Shown: one piece after another, positions 23,676-32,794 of the stretch | How positions within the stretch are numbered: the first letter of the stretch is position 1 | Layout of the letters: the number at the start of each line of letters is the position of its first letter | Origin: JANNSO01 sp964485395 | GTDB taxonomy: Bacteria > Spirochaetota > Spirochaetia > Treponematales > UBA12059 | Direction of reading: 5' to 3' | DNA: 64,000 nt | NCBI GenBank assembly: GCA_964485395.1 | Contig: CAZAJF010000001.1 | Location: 124,001-188,000 of the forward strand | Position numbers and translations under genes: made by a program | The notes under the pieces: model-generated | The model's input: the letters and a program-made list of their open reading frames with translations, nothing else | The model's database searches: none | What the model was told of the DNA's origin: nothing

Positions 23676-24950
23676 TTACGAAAAGTTGGGATATCCTTCA
23701 TCTTTTTTTTGCATGGTCGGATCGAGCGAATAGGTTCCCTCATCGCATTCCAAGGCGTTTTTATTGTCCGCATAGAGCATCAGCTTCAGTTTCGACATAA
23801 GTGCGCTATCTACGCCCAAAAAGGACAGGCCATAAAAGGTGGTACTGGCATCGGCGAATTTTCGGGCGATCTTCGCCTTGATTTCCTGCGTTTCGCCCTG
23901 CGTGCGCAAAAGAATGCGTAAGCCCGTATTCGGTTTCAGCTGTATCGAGAATTTTGCCTTGGGTAACCCGATAAGGCATCCACCGGGGGATAAATCGAGC
24001 ACGACCGGTTTGTATGGATCGGGCTTTTTGTCCGACAGCTTGAAATAGTTATGCTCTTGCAGCTTGTAGGCGAGAATCCGCGAAAACTCCCAGGCAAAAT
24101 CCAGGGCTTTATAGTCCATGCACATTCTGTGGGAATCATCGTTGCGCATATACACATAACCGATGATAAATTGATAAAATTGGATGGGGCAGTACAATTC
24201 CGAAGTAATACCGTTTCGAGCCTTGGAAAGCCGACTTTTCTCAAGATTGGCTCCATCGATGAAAATAGTGGGACCTTCGTAGGCATCGGCCATCGATTGC
24301 GTAATTATTCTGCCTTCCGGATAAGGATCTTCGGCCGGTATGCTCGTTCGGGTACTTGGAATAAGCAGGGATCGCCCATAATGGGCTATGAGCTTTTCTT
24401 CGATCGTTTCAGGAACGCGGGGTTTCTGGAACATTATTACGCCGTTGACGCCTGCGAACATACCGGCTTTCTGCTTGAAGCTATCCATTAATGATTGAAT
24501 GCTGCTCGAGTCCAGATCCTCGCTCAAAGCGGGCATTTCCACGTCTATATATTCGCAGGATTCAGGATAATCGATGGCCACATGTTGATTGCTCATGAGA
24601 AACTCAACGGAAACATTCTGGGGTGGAGGAACGCGCACGCTCTTCCGCTGGGGAGCCTTAAGCACGGTTTCGGGCAATTGCATAAAAATGCGGCTGCCTT
24701 CCACTTTCCTGATTTTTGCGGGGAAAGTCATGCGCTGTCCGAGATAGTTGCAATACACGGATACATGCTCCCAAGAGACGAAATTCTCCGCCTGGGCTGA
24801 AAGCGCGTCGATGACGAGAAACTCCTTGTCGATGGACTTGAGTTTTCCGTAGACGTGTTTGCCCGGACCGAATACGAGAACCTTTCCCTGGGTTTTAATG
24901 ATCTGGTTGAATACAAACTCTTTCTCTATGGCGGTTACGACACTGCTCAT
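23676..24950 (-). CDS. DUF1577/PilZ-type spirochaetal protein
   Basis: 424 residues. It resembles the spirochaete family DUF1577, whose C-terminal part is PilZ-like. The N-terminal flagellar-brake-like region contains the RKSVRV segment near residue 120 (an RxxxR-like c-di-GMP contact). A long middle region follows, then a PilZ-like barrel with VVLDLSPGGCLIG near residue 335, corresponding to the D/NxSxxG motif. GAGGAG precedes the ATG. Binding of c-di-GMP is plausible but unproven. The 267 bases between this gene and pgi hold no gene that I can see. Confidence 0.72.
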   Translation of the reverse strand: MSSVVTAIEKEFVFNQIIKTQGKVLVFGPGKHVYGKLKSIDKEFLVIDALSAQAENFVSWEHVSVYCNYLGQRMTFPAKIRKVEGSRIFMQLPETVLKAPQRKSVRVPPPQNVSVEFLMSNQHVAIDYPESCEYIDVEMPALSEDLDSSSIQSLMDSFKQKAGMFAGVNGVIMFQKPRVPETIEEKLIAHYGRSLLIPSTRTSIPAEDPYPEGRIITQSMADAYEGPTIFIDGANLEKSRLSKARNGITSELYCPIQFYQFIIGYVYMRNDDSHRMCMDYKALDFAWEFSRILAYKLQEHNYFKLSDKKPDPYKPVVLDLSPGGCLIGLPKAKFSIQLKPNTGLRILLRTQGETQEIKAKIARKFADASTTFYGLSFLGVDSALMSKLKLMLYADNKNALECDEGTYSLDPTMQKKDEGYPNFS

Positions 24951-25217
24951 TTGTACTCCTCGTCCTTAATAAATCCCACGCACGGTGATTGTACTCTAAA
25001 GGAGCCGATCGGGCCAGCGCATTTTTTCGATGTGCCTCTCGAGGCTTGAAAAAAAGCCATCCTGAACGTACTATGAAAGCAGGCAGGATCGGGCATTTTT
25101 TCGCTTATAAAACTCAATCCGGCTTTGGGGTTGAACAAGGAAACTTGACGGCGCTATTTCCGGGTTTCCAGGATGGCCTTATGTCCATGCGCAGACTTTT
25201 ACCGAGGAGCAACGACG

Positions 25218-26795
25218 ATGAAACGAAAAAGTATTGCAGCAACGTCGGCATGGGAGAGCCTTTGCCGCGCAAAACCGGAAATGCTCTCCGAAAAACTCGA
25301 TGCCTCCCGGATTGCGGGCAGGGTCATAACCGCCGGCGGAGGGCTCAGCTACTCCTACGCGGCAATGGATGTCAGCGACGAAACCATCCGGCAGCTTGGA
25401 GTCGCGGCCTCCGAGCTGGGCTTGATCGATCAGTTCAGGGAGCTTGCGACCGGCGCCGTGATGAATACCGGCGAGAAACGAATGGTGCTCCACCATGCCC
25501 TGAGAGGAAGCCCCACCGGACCGGTCATAGTGGACGGAAAAGATTATACCGGTTTCTATGCGGGCGAAGCGAAGCGCTTCTACGCCTTTTCCGAAGCCAT
25601 CCGCTCAGGCGCGATACGAGGGTCTACGGGGCTGCGGTTCAAGAGCGTCGTCCAGATTGGAATAGGCGGATCGGACCTTGGCCCCAGGGCTCTCTATCTT
25701 GCCTTGGAACAATGGGCCCGGGAACGCGGCCTCTTGCAGCTGAAAGCCGGTTTTATCAGCAATGTCGATCCGGACGACGCAAACGCGGTCCTTGCGGAGA
25801 TAGACCCCGAGACCACCCTGTTCGTGCTGGTATCCAAAAGCGGCACGACCCAGGAAACCCTGGCCAACGAGACGCTCGTGCGCGCCGTCATCGAGCGAAC
25901 CCCCGGCGTCAAGGCCGACGGTCACATGGTGGCCGTCACAAGCGAAACCAGCCCCCTCGCCCATAATCCGCGCTACCTCGACTCGTTTTATATCGATGAT
26001 TTCATAGGCGGACGCTTTAGCGCGACAAGCGCGGTCGGCGGGGTAATCCTGTCCATAAGCCTCGGCCCGGATGCTTTCGCAAGTCTGCTCAAAGGAGCGG
26101 CGGAAGCTGATATACTGGCATTTGGCAAGGATATCCATAATAACGCCGCACTTATGGACGCCATGCTCGGGCTCCTGGAGCGCAGTGTTTTTGGCAGACC
26201 AGCAACGGCGGTTCTGCCCTATACCCAAGCTTTGAGCAGATTCCCCGCCCACTTGCAACAGCTCGACATGGAGTCAAACGGCAAGGTTTCGGACCGTGAC
26301 GGAAACCCGTGCGCAATCCCTACCGGCCCGGTGGTTTTCGGGGAACCGGGAACGAACGGGCAGCATTCATTCTATCAGCTACTGCATCAAGGCTGCGATA
26401 CGATACCGATCCAGTTCATAGGATTCAAGGAAAACCAGACAGCCTACGATCCGGAATTCGAAGGATCCACGGGACGAAGCAAACTCAATGCCAATTTGGT
26501 GGCGCAGATCGCCGCCTTCGCGCTGGGGCACCGGGACAAAGATCCCAACAGGAGTTTTTCCGGCCAACGCCCCTCTTCGCTGCTGTTCGGCCGGCAGTTG
26601 GATCCGCAAGCCCTGGGTGCCCTCCTGGCCCACTACGAAAACAAGGTCATGTTCCAGGGCTTTGCCTGGAACCTCAACTCGTTCGACCAGGAAGGCGTCC
26701 AGCTGGGCAAACTTCTCACCAAAAAAGTACTGGCGCAGGGCGGCCCCGCCGATCCGGTGCTCGCAGCCTTCGTAAAGCTCCTGGGAACTCCATGA
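25218..26795 (+). CDS. pgi: Glucose-6-phosphate isomerase
   Basis: 525 residues with phosphoglucose isomerase signatures: VQIGIGGSDLGPRALYLAL, VSKSGTTQETLANE, DFIGGRFSATSAVGG, and GEPGTNGQHSFYQLLHQG carrying the catalytic His. The terminal Lys region is near NSFDQEGVQLGK. It interconverts glucose-6-phosphate and fructose-6-phosphate in glycolysis. GAGGAG before the ATG at 25218 decides the start. The stop overlaps the murG start as ATGA, linking central carbon and peptidoglycan synthesis in one transcript. Confidence 0.96.
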   Translation: MKRKSIAATSAWESLCRAKPEMLSEKLDASRIAGRVITAGGGLSYSYAAMDVSDETIRQLGVAASELGLIDQFRELATGAVMNTGEKRMVLHHALRGSPTGPVIVDGKDYTGFYAGEAKRFYAFSEAIRSGAIRGSTGLRFKSVVQIGIGGSDLGPRALYLALEQWARERGLLQLKAGFISNVDPDDANAVLAEIDPETTLFVLVSKSGTTQETLANETLVRAVIERTPGVKADGHMVAVTSETSPLAHNPRYLDSFYIDDFIGGRFSATSAVGGVILSISLGPDAFASLLKGAAEADILAFGKDIHNNAALMDAMLGLLERSVFGRPATAVLPYTQALSRFPAHLQQLDMESNGKVSDRDGNPCAIPTGPVVFGEPGTNGQHSFYQLLHQGCDTIPIQFIGFKENQTAYDPEFEGSTGRSKLNANLVAQIAAFALGHRDKDPNRSFSGQRPSSLLFGRQLDPQALGALLAHYENKVMFQGFAWNLNSFDQEGVQLGKLLTKKVLAQGGPADPVLAAFVKLLGTP

Positions 26796-27898
26796 AAGCC
26801 AGGGAGCGATGCATCGTGTTTACGGGCGGAGGCACGGGAGGCCACGTGTATCCCGGCCTCGCCGTTATAGAATCATTACAAAATCGATGGCAAGGCAGGA
26901 TCGTGTGGATAGGCTCGGGTAAGAAGGTCGAGCGGGAGGCGGTAGAGAAAGCGGGAGTGGAATTCCTGGCCGTTCCCTCAGGGAAATTCAGGAGATCGCT
27001 GAATTTCAGGAATTTCCTCGATATCTTCAAGGTCTTTGCCGGCTATTGCGCCTCGCTCGCCCTTCTGGCGAGATTGCGTCCCATGCTTGTTTTCTCGAAA
27101 GGCGGCTACGTAAGCGTGCCGCCCTGCATGGCGGCGGCTACCCTGGGCATACCCGTTTTTACGCATGAATCGGACGTCTCCCCCGGATTGGCTACCCGCC
27201 TGAATTCCAGGTTTGCTACGAAAATATTACTCAGCTGGAGCGAATCCCTGCGGTTCCTGCCGGAAAACCGGAAAAGCCGGGCCGTGGTCTCCGGCAATCC
27301 CGTCAGAAAGGCCATCCTCGAGGGCAATGCGGAGACAGGCCGGAAATTCCTGGGCTGTTCCGCCGAAAAAACGGTGGTACTCGTCCTGGGAGGAAGCCAA
27401 GGGGCACAGCAGATCAACGAATTGGTTGAGAACATGCTGCCTGATCTGCATGGTAAAATTTTTATAGCCCATCAGACCGGTGCGGAGCACGCCCCCTGCC
27501 GCGAAAGCGACGATTGGTACCATGGATTCCAATTCCTGCATGCCCAGCTCCCGGACGTCATGGCGGGCTCGGACATCATCATGGGACGCGCGGGCGCGGG
27601 AACGGTATGGGAAAGCGCCGCGCTGGGCAAGCCCATGATCCTGATACCGCTATCCGGTTCCGGTACTCGCGGCGACCAAGTGGAAAACGCCGAGCTTCTC
27701 GAAAAAGCGGGGGCTTGCCTTTCATTCACGGGAGAGCGGGCCACCCCGGCCGCGCTGCTCGAGGCGATCCTGAAACTGGGGAGCGACAGAAAACTGCGGG
27801 CAGACATGGGAGCCGCGTGCCTCAAGGCATTGCCGCCCACCGGTGCTGCCATCATCTCCGAAATAATCCTCAATCAGACAGGCGGTAAAGACTTATGA
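26792..27898 (+). CDS. murG: UDP-GlcNAc:undecaprenyl-PP-MurNAc-pentapeptide GlcNAc transferase
   Basis: 368 residues. N-terminal G-loop FTGGGTGGHVYPGLAV, second glycine-rich element VFSKGGYVSVPPCMAA, VSGNPVRKAI, third G-loop LVLGGSQGAQQINELV, and the UDP-GlcNAc-binding GRAGAGTVWESAALGKPMI region with the conserved Glu. MurG makes lipid II on the inner face of the cytoplasmic membrane. It overlaps pgi upstream and cvpA downstream, each by ATGA. Confidence 0.95.
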   Translation: MKARERCIVFTGGGTGGHVYPGLAVIESLQNRWQGRIVWIGSGKKVEREAVEKAGVEFLAVPSGKFRRSLNFRNFLDIFKVFAGYCASLALLARLRPMLVFSKGGYVSVPPCMAAATLGIPVFTHESDVSPGLATRLNSRFATKILLSWSESLRFLPENRKSRAVVSGNPVRKAILEGNAETGRKFLGCSAEKTVVLVLGGSQGAQQINELVENMLPDLHGKIFIAHQTGAEHAPCRESDDWYHGFQFLHAQLPDVMAGSDIIMGRAGAGTVWESAALGKPMILIPLSGSGTRGDQVENAELLEKAGACLSFTGERATPAALLEAILKLGSDRKLRADMGAACLKALPPTGAAIISEIILNQTGGKDL

Positions 27899-28362
27899 AC
27901 ATTCTTGATATCGTTTTTTGCGTCATAATCGGGCTGCTCGCGCTACGATGTTTTTTTAAAGGGCTCGTCCATGAATTGATGACCAAGGCGTCGATTCTGG
28001 GAGCGGCCTTGCTTGCCATTCTCTTCTATCGAATCGTAGGAGGGTGGCTTTCGAAACTCGTCAACCTGGGGGAATTTGCCCCCATCGCCGGTTTCATAGC
28101 GGTGGCCCTCGTCGTGTTCATCATCATGAAATTATTGCAGGCATCCATCGCAACGATCGTAGAGGGTCTTCATATTCAACCCATCGACAAGGCGCTGGGC
28201 CTGATACTCGGCCTTTCGGAGGGTATCCTGCTTTCGTCGCTCATACTCATAGCGCTGAGCTACCAGCCCGTTTTCGATCTTTCGGCCACGTTCGAGGGAA
28301 GCTTTTTCGCGAGGATCCTGCTTCCCCTGATCGCCAGGCAATTGCCCTCGATCGGAGCATAA
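27895..28362 (+). CDS. CvpA family membrane protein
   Basis: 155 residues with four hydrophobic segments (about 4-20, 33-50, 63-82 and 102-122). The CvpA pattern is visible: N-terminal NILDIVFCVIIGLLALRCFFKGLVHE, quoted in part as LDIVFCVIIGLLALR, and the later DKALGLILGLSEGILLSSL. Proteobacterial CvpA is linked to envelope stress resistance, colicin V production and purine locus expression. Start overlaps murG by ATGA. Confidence 0.87.
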   Translation: MNILDIVFCVIIGLLALRCFFKGLVHELMTKASILGAALLAILFYRIVGGWLSKLVNLGEFAPIAGFIAVALVVFIIMKLLQASIATIVEGLHIQPIDKALGLILGLSEGILLSSLILIALSYQPVFDLSATFEGSFFARILLPLIARQLPSIGA

Positions 28363-28365
28363 GGG

Positions 28366-29634
28366 ATGTTCGAGAACATCCTCGGGCAGGAAGAAGTCGT
28401 CGAAAGACTCAAGAGGGACATCGCGAACAACGGCCTTCCCGGGTCGCTGCTCTTTGAGGGACCCGGACTTTCGGCGAAGCTTACGTGCGCGCTCGAGCTG
28501 GCCCGCGTAAATTCCTGCGAAAAAAAAGCTCTTTGGAATTGCCCCTGCCCCCAATGTTCCCGACACCGGCTGCTGTCCCATCCGGACATCATGATACTCG
28601 GTTCCAAGGAATCCAGGGCGGAGCTCGCCATCGCTCGGGACATGCTGGAGCGCGCGCCGGGACTGCCATCGCGTTATTTTTTTATACGGGCAGTACGGAA
28701 ACTCACGCGAAGGTTCGACGCTGAGCTTTATGAGGGAGAGGATTCGAAGCTGAACAAGGCGCTTCCGCTCGTCCGGACGCTTTTCGAAGGCGTGGACGCC
28801 TGCATGCAGGAAAAATGCTCCGATGCCGAAGCCGCCGCCGAGGCAAAGAAATTGCTGACACCCTGCGAAAAGCTCCATGATCTCGTTCCGTCATCGACGC
28901 CGGTATTCCAGATCCGAGCCATGGGATACCACGCCAGGATGGCACCATGGTCCAAAAGAAAAACCGTAATAATCGAGCATGCGGACATGATGCTCGATTC
29001 GGCGCGCAACGCCCTTCTCAAGATTCTTGAGGAACCGCCGGAGCAATGCACCTTCATACTCACGAGTTCGCGAAGGCAGGCCTTGATTCCCACCATCCTG
29101 TCGCGGGTGCGCGATTACCGTTTCCTCCCGCGTACCGCAGCCTCCAGCGCGCAGGTGCTGGAAAGGATTTTCCGCAAGGATGCCGCGGAATTCGCGACAC
29201 TCGCGGATTTTTTCTCCGATCATAGAAAAAGCGGGACGTCCGGCATGAAATCGTACGGAGAGGAATTCATGCGGGGCCTGCTCAGGGAACTGTGCGAGAG
29301 ATCCGCCTCAGAATCCGATCCCGCCCTTAGCGACTCCGCGCGCAAGGCCAAGCGCTCTGCAAGAGACGCACTGCTCTGGATCGGCGCGGAGACAGCCGCC
29401 TTCGGTACGACGGACGAGGCGATGGCCTGGACATTCCCGGGTTTCCTGGAAGCGTGCAATGCCGTACTCAAGGAGCTTATTCAGGATGACAGAGCCGGAA
29501 ACCGGACGATCCGGTTCGCCGAGAAATTCGCCGGGCTCTCGAGGGATGCCCTGTTGCGTTATAATTCCTTCAATATAAACCCGGTCGCCCTTTCGGAGCG
29601 CCTGCTCGAATCCATGCTGGAAACGAACCTATGA
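28366..29634 (+). CDS. DNA polymerase III delta-prime/gamma-like clamp-loader subunit
   Basis: 422 residues with a clamp-loader AAA+ fold: start MFENILGQEEVVERLKRDI, then a zinc-like cluster (CPCPQCSRH near residue 60). The delta region has a helix ARNALLKILEEPPEQCTFIL, quoted as NALLKILEEPPEQC, and sensor 1 FILTSS. The Walker A position reads GPGLSAKLT and lacks the GK[ST] of active ATPases. The Ser-Arg-Cys finger of gamma/delta-prime reads SRV. This points to a non-hydrolysing delta-prime-like subunit. About 65 residues (110-175) are inserted after the zinc cluster. The gene lies four bases after cvpA and overlaps the kinase gene. Confidence 0.82.
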   Translation: MFENILGQEEVVERLKRDIANNGLPGSLLFEGPGLSAKLTCALELARVNSCEKKALWNCPCPQCSRHRLLSHPDIMILGSKESRAELAIARDMLERAPGLPSRYFFIRAVRKLTRRFDAELYEGEDSKLNKALPLVRTLFEGVDACMQEKCSDAEAAAEAKKLLTPCEKLHDLVPSSTPVFQIRAMGYHARMAPWSKRKTVIIEHADMMLDSARNALLKILEEPPEQCTFILTSSRRQALIPTILSRVRDYRFLPRTAASSAQVLERIFRKDAAEFATLADFFSDHRKSGTSGMKSYGEEFMRGLLRELCERSASESDPALSDSARKAKRSARDALLWIGAETAAFGTTDEAMAWTFPGFLEACNAVLKELIQDDRAGNRTIRFAEKFAGLSRDALLRYNSFNINPVALSERLLESMLETNL

Positions 29635-30803
29635 GAAAATTCCTTCAACGGGCCTTGGACAAGGTTTCGCGCATGGACGAAGAATCCATACGGGGACTGC
29701 TGCGGATCTTGAACGACGAGAATGACAGGCTCGAGACGGTGCTGGATTCCATGCTTGACGGGATCATAGTGTGCGACGTAAACAACATCCCCATCCTGGT
29801 GAATAAATCGGCCGAGCGCCTCATGCCCCTTTCCGGCCAAGAATTATTCGACACGCCGCTCTGGCATAACGTCAGGGATTCCGAAATATCCATGTTTTTC
29901 CGCCAGACCCTGGAAAACGAGGAAACGGTACTGGACAGGGAATTCACACTGGACACGCCGCAGGGCGTCAGGATCATCGCGCTCAGCGTCACCACCCTGG
30001 TAAAGGAAAAAAAAATAACAGGAACCCTGATACACGTCGAGGACACGACCGACAAGCGGAAAAGGGACGTTCGCCTGCGAAGGGCGGAAAATCTCGCCTC
30101 CCTCACGACGCTCGCCGCCGGCGTCGCGCACGAGATAAAAAATCCCTTGGGCGCCATCAGCATCCATGTGCAGCTCATGAAAAAACTGCTGAAGCACAAC
30201 GGCGACCCGCAGCTCGTGAAATACCTCGGCATCGTGGATGAGGAAATAGACCGGCTGAACCGCATAGTGCTCGACTTTCTGTTTGCCGTTCGCCCCATGG
30301 AGATCATGCCCATCAACGGGGATATCAACGGGCTCATCATTGAGCTGGCGGATCTGATGCGAGCCGAAATAGAGAGCTCCGGAATATCACTCAAGGTTCT
30401 TTCCAGCCCCCCCCTTCCCTTGATTCCTTTCGACAGGCGGCTCCTGAAGCAGGCCATACTGAACCTGATCCAGAATTCGGAGGCGGCGACGCCCAAGGGC
30501 GGCACCATGAGCATCGGCGCCAGCAGCGTCAACGAGGAAATACACATTCAGGTAAGCGATACTGGGTCGGGAATAGCCGAGGAGCATCTGGGAAAAATCT
30601 TCGAACCCTATTTTACGACCAAGCAGAACGGTACGGGGCTCGGCCTGACGTTGACATACAAGATAATCAAGGAACACGGCGGCGACATCAGCGTCGCTTC
30701 CCGCGTCAATCAAGGCACCACCTTCACGATTTCGCTGCCGATCCCCCAGACGGACAGAAAAATGCTCGCGGGACCGGTTACGGCAGAAAGAAGCGCAAAT
30801 TGA
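29631..30803 (+). CDS. PAS-containing sensor histidine kinase, NtrB/AtoS type
   Basis: 390 residues with no transmembrane segment, so cytoplasmic. A PAS domain (about 35-145, DSMLDGIIVCDVNNIPILVN part) precedes HisKA with the phosphoacceptor in AAGVAHEIKNPLGAIS, and the HATPase with N-box LNLIQNSEAA, G1 DTGSGI, the F-box FEPYFTTK and G2 GTGLGLTL. It overlaps the upstream clamp-loader gene and, by TTGA, the sigma-54 activator downstream, which must be its cognate regulator. The ligand of the PAS domain is unknown. Confidence 0.92.
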   Translation: MRKFLQRALDKVSRMDEESIRGLLRILNDENDRLETVLDSMLDGIIVCDVNNIPILVNKSAERLMPLSGQELFDTPLWHNVRDSEISMFFRQTLENEETVLDREFTLDTPQGVRIIALSVTTLVKEKKITGTLIHVEDTTDKRKRDVRLRRAENLASLTTLAAGVAHEIKNPLGAISIHVQLMKKLLKHNGDPQLVKYLGIVDEEIDRLNRIVLDFLFAVRPMEIMPINGDINGLIIELADLMRAEIESSGISLKVLSSPPLPLIPFDRRLLKQAILNLIQNSEAATPKGGTMSIGASSVNEEIHIQVSDTGSGIAEEHLGKIFEPYFTTKQNGTGLGLTLTYKIIKEHGGDISVASRVNQGTTFTISLPIPQTDRKMLAGPVTAERSAN

Positions 30804-32161
30804 GATTCAGCATACTGATAGCGGACGACGAAAAGAACATCAGGGAAGGCCTCGCCGACTTTCTGAGGATGGAAGGTTACGAAGTATTCACTTCAGCCGA
30901 TGGCGAGGAAGCGCTGGCGAGGCTTGAGCAGCAGGACATAGACCTGCTGCTGACGGACCTAAAAATGCCCAAATATTCCGGGCTCGACGTACTCAAGGAA
31001 ATGTCCAAGCGGGATCCGGGGCTTCCGGTGATAATACTCACCGGTCATGGAACGGTCGAGGACGCGGTCGTCGCCATCCGGAACGGCGCTTATGATTTTA
31101 TCACGAAGCCGGTCAACCTTGACCACCTGTCGCTCTTGGTGAAGCGAGCCCTCGAGCGAAGGGAGCTTTCCAGGCGCAACCAGGAACTCCAGCAGGAGAT
31201 AGAAAAAAACCGGAGGATTTCCAGCATCATCGGAAAGAGCCCGGCCGTGCAGGGTATTTTTTCGCTGATCAAGAAAGTAGCCCCCACGAAGGCAAGCGTG
31301 CTCATAACCGGGGAGAGCGGAGTGGGCAAGGAACTGGTCGCCGACGCTATCCACAATCTCTCCAACCGAAGCGACAAGCCCTTCATCAAGGTGCACTGCG
31401 CGGCCATCGCGGAATCGCTGCTTGAAAGCGAACTTTTCGGCCATGAGAAAGGATCCTTCACCGGCGCCCAGGCCAGGAAAAAAGGAAGATTCGAAATGGC
31501 GCACGAGGGCACTCTCTTCCTCGATGAAATCGGTGAGATAAACCAAAACGTGCAGATAAAAATATTACGGGTGCTTCAAGACAGGAAGTTCGAGCGGGTC
31601 GGAGGCGAGCAGACGCTGGAAGCGGATGTCCGTATAATCGCGGCGACCAACAAAGACCTCAAGGAAGAGATACAGAACGGAAATTTCCGGGAAGACCTGT
31701 ATTACAGGCTTAACGTCGTAAACATCCACGTGCCTTCGCTCAGGGAACGAAAGGACGACATCCCCATTCTCGCGAACGCGTTTCTCCAGGAATTCGCATC
31801 GGAAAACAAGAAAAAAATAGACGGGTTCGACCCGAAAGCCCGGGCTTCCCTTTACGCATACGAATGGCCTGGCAATATCCGGGAGCTTCGCAACTGCATG
31901 GAAAGCGCGGTAGTCATGGCCGCGGGTCCCGTTATCGGCATCGACGATCTCCCGCCGGGAATCAGGAACGCTGACGACAAGACCGTATTGCGTATTCCCA
32001 TGGGATCATCGCTTGCAGACATGGAAAAAATGATGATCATAGAGACGTTGGCGAGCTGCGCGGGAAACAAAAGCCGAACGGCACAAAGCCTGGGCATAGG
32101 TCGAAAAACTCTGTATCAAAAATTGCAGGAATACGGAATCGACCAGCAACAGGACGAATAG
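30800..32161 (+). CDS. Sigma-54-dependent response regulator, NtrC/AtoC type
   Basis: 453 residues: receiver (acidic pair, Asp in LLLTDLKMPKYSG, Lys in FITKPVN), AAA+ domain with Walker A ITGESGVGKE, Walker B LFLDEIGEI, R-finger region and the sigma-54 contact loop, which here reads GSFTGA instead of GAFTGA. A Fis-type helix-turn-helix (NKSRTAQSLGIGRKTLYQKL) follows at the C-terminus. The start is TTG overlapping the kinase stop. Its presence shows that the cell uses RpoN; the targets could include the sigma-54 promoter at 19290-19305. It ends six bases from the convergent flagellar superoperon. Confidence 0.93.
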   Translation: MRFSILIADDEKNIREGLADFLRMEGYEVFTSADGEEALARLEQQDIDLLLTDLKMPKYSGLDVLKEMSKRDPGLPVIILTGHGTVEDAVVAIRNGAYDFITKPVNLDHLSLLVKRALERRELSRRNQELQQEIEKNRRISSIIGKSPAVQGIFSLIKKVAPTKASVLITGESGVGKELVADAIHNLSNRSDKPFIKVHCAAIAESLLESELFGHEKGSFTGAQARKKGRFEMAHEGTLFLDEIGEINQNVQIKILRVLQDRKFERVGGEQTLEADVRIIAATNKDLKEEIQNGNFREDLYYRLNVVNIHVPSLRERKDDIPILANAFLQEFASENKKKIDGFDPKARASLYAYEWPGNIRELRNCMESAVVMAAGPVIGIDDLPPGIRNADDKTVLRIPMGSSLADMEKMMIIETLASCAGNKSRTAQSLGIGRKTLYQKLQEYGIDQQQDE

Positions 32162-32167
32162 CCGGAG

Positions 32168-32794
32168 TCAGGCCTGGCTCGCGTTCATCGCCTCGAGGAT
32201 TTTCCCGGCAAACGCGCGGTACGGCTGGCTCTCTTCGTTCAGTGCCAGGCGTAGCGCGGGGACGAATATCTCAGCCTCCGATGCGGCGGCGATATTCAGG
32301 ATATTTTTACGGAGCGACTCGCTGCCCTTGGAATACACCCTGGCGATCTCTCCGCCGCCCTGAACGATGGCGAGCACGGAAATGGCTTTCATGCTGGCGC
32401 ATACGACGGCCTCGTCCGTGTCCAAAATTCCTTTGCGCAGGAAAACCCACGCGGAACGCTTTCCGGACAGTCCCAGGAGCTTGGCTGCCTGCACGCGGCT
32501 CGAGGTTTCCTTACCGCTGACCAATATCGTACCCAGGGCAAAAAGATCCTGGGAATCTCCCAAGGCGTTTACCGGGTTGCTCTTAGGGCGAAAGGCCGCC
32601 CTGTCGTCGCCCAAAGGCTGGGAAGTTAATACTTTATAAGCCTTGACGACCCTGCCGAAGCGCCTTGCCGTAGCGGGATTGCCCGAAGTGTCCGGATGGA
32701 ATTTTACGGAAAGGTTCCTGTAGGCGCGCTTGATCTCGTCCGAGGGCGCGTTGGAGTCGAGGCCCAGCATCGTATAGCAAGCTTCGTTATTCAT
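32168..32794 (-). CDS. J-domain (DnaJ-like) co-chaperone with HEAT-like C-terminal part
   Basis: 208 residues from the ATG overlapping the end of the Hsp70 gene; a longer frame to 32920 lies within that gene. The J domain is residues about 5-68 (YTMLGLDSNAPSDEIKRAYR, then the essential His-Pro-Asp in KFHPDTSG). There is no Gly/Phe-rich or zinc region. The remaining 130 residues are helical with repeated VQAAKLLGLSGK / VVCASMKAISVL-like units reminiscent of HEAT repeats. It is a type III J protein that likely recruits the adjacent Hsp70-like protein to a specific client. It is the last gene of the flagellar run. Confidence 0.83.
   Translation of the reverse strand: MNNEACYTMLGLDSNAPSDEIKRAYRNLSVKFHPDTSGNPATARRFGRVVKAYKVLTSQPLGDDRAAFRPKSNPVNALGDSQDLFALGTILVSGKETSSRVQAAKLLGLSGKRSAWVFLRKGILDTDEAVVCASMKAISVLAIVQGGGEIARVYSKGSESLRKNILNIAAASEAEIFVPALRLALNEESQPYRAFAGKILEAMNASQA

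Noticed and set aside
25008..25106. Repeated GATCGGG...CATTTTTTCG segments in the gap before pgi
   Set aside because: Only two partial copies with different spacing; could be chance and has no clear link to a promoter.
24989..25966. 325-codon plus-strand frame before and within pgi
   Set aside because: It overlaps pgi in another frame and is Arg/Pro-rich; pgi has the motifs and a Shine-Dalgarno.
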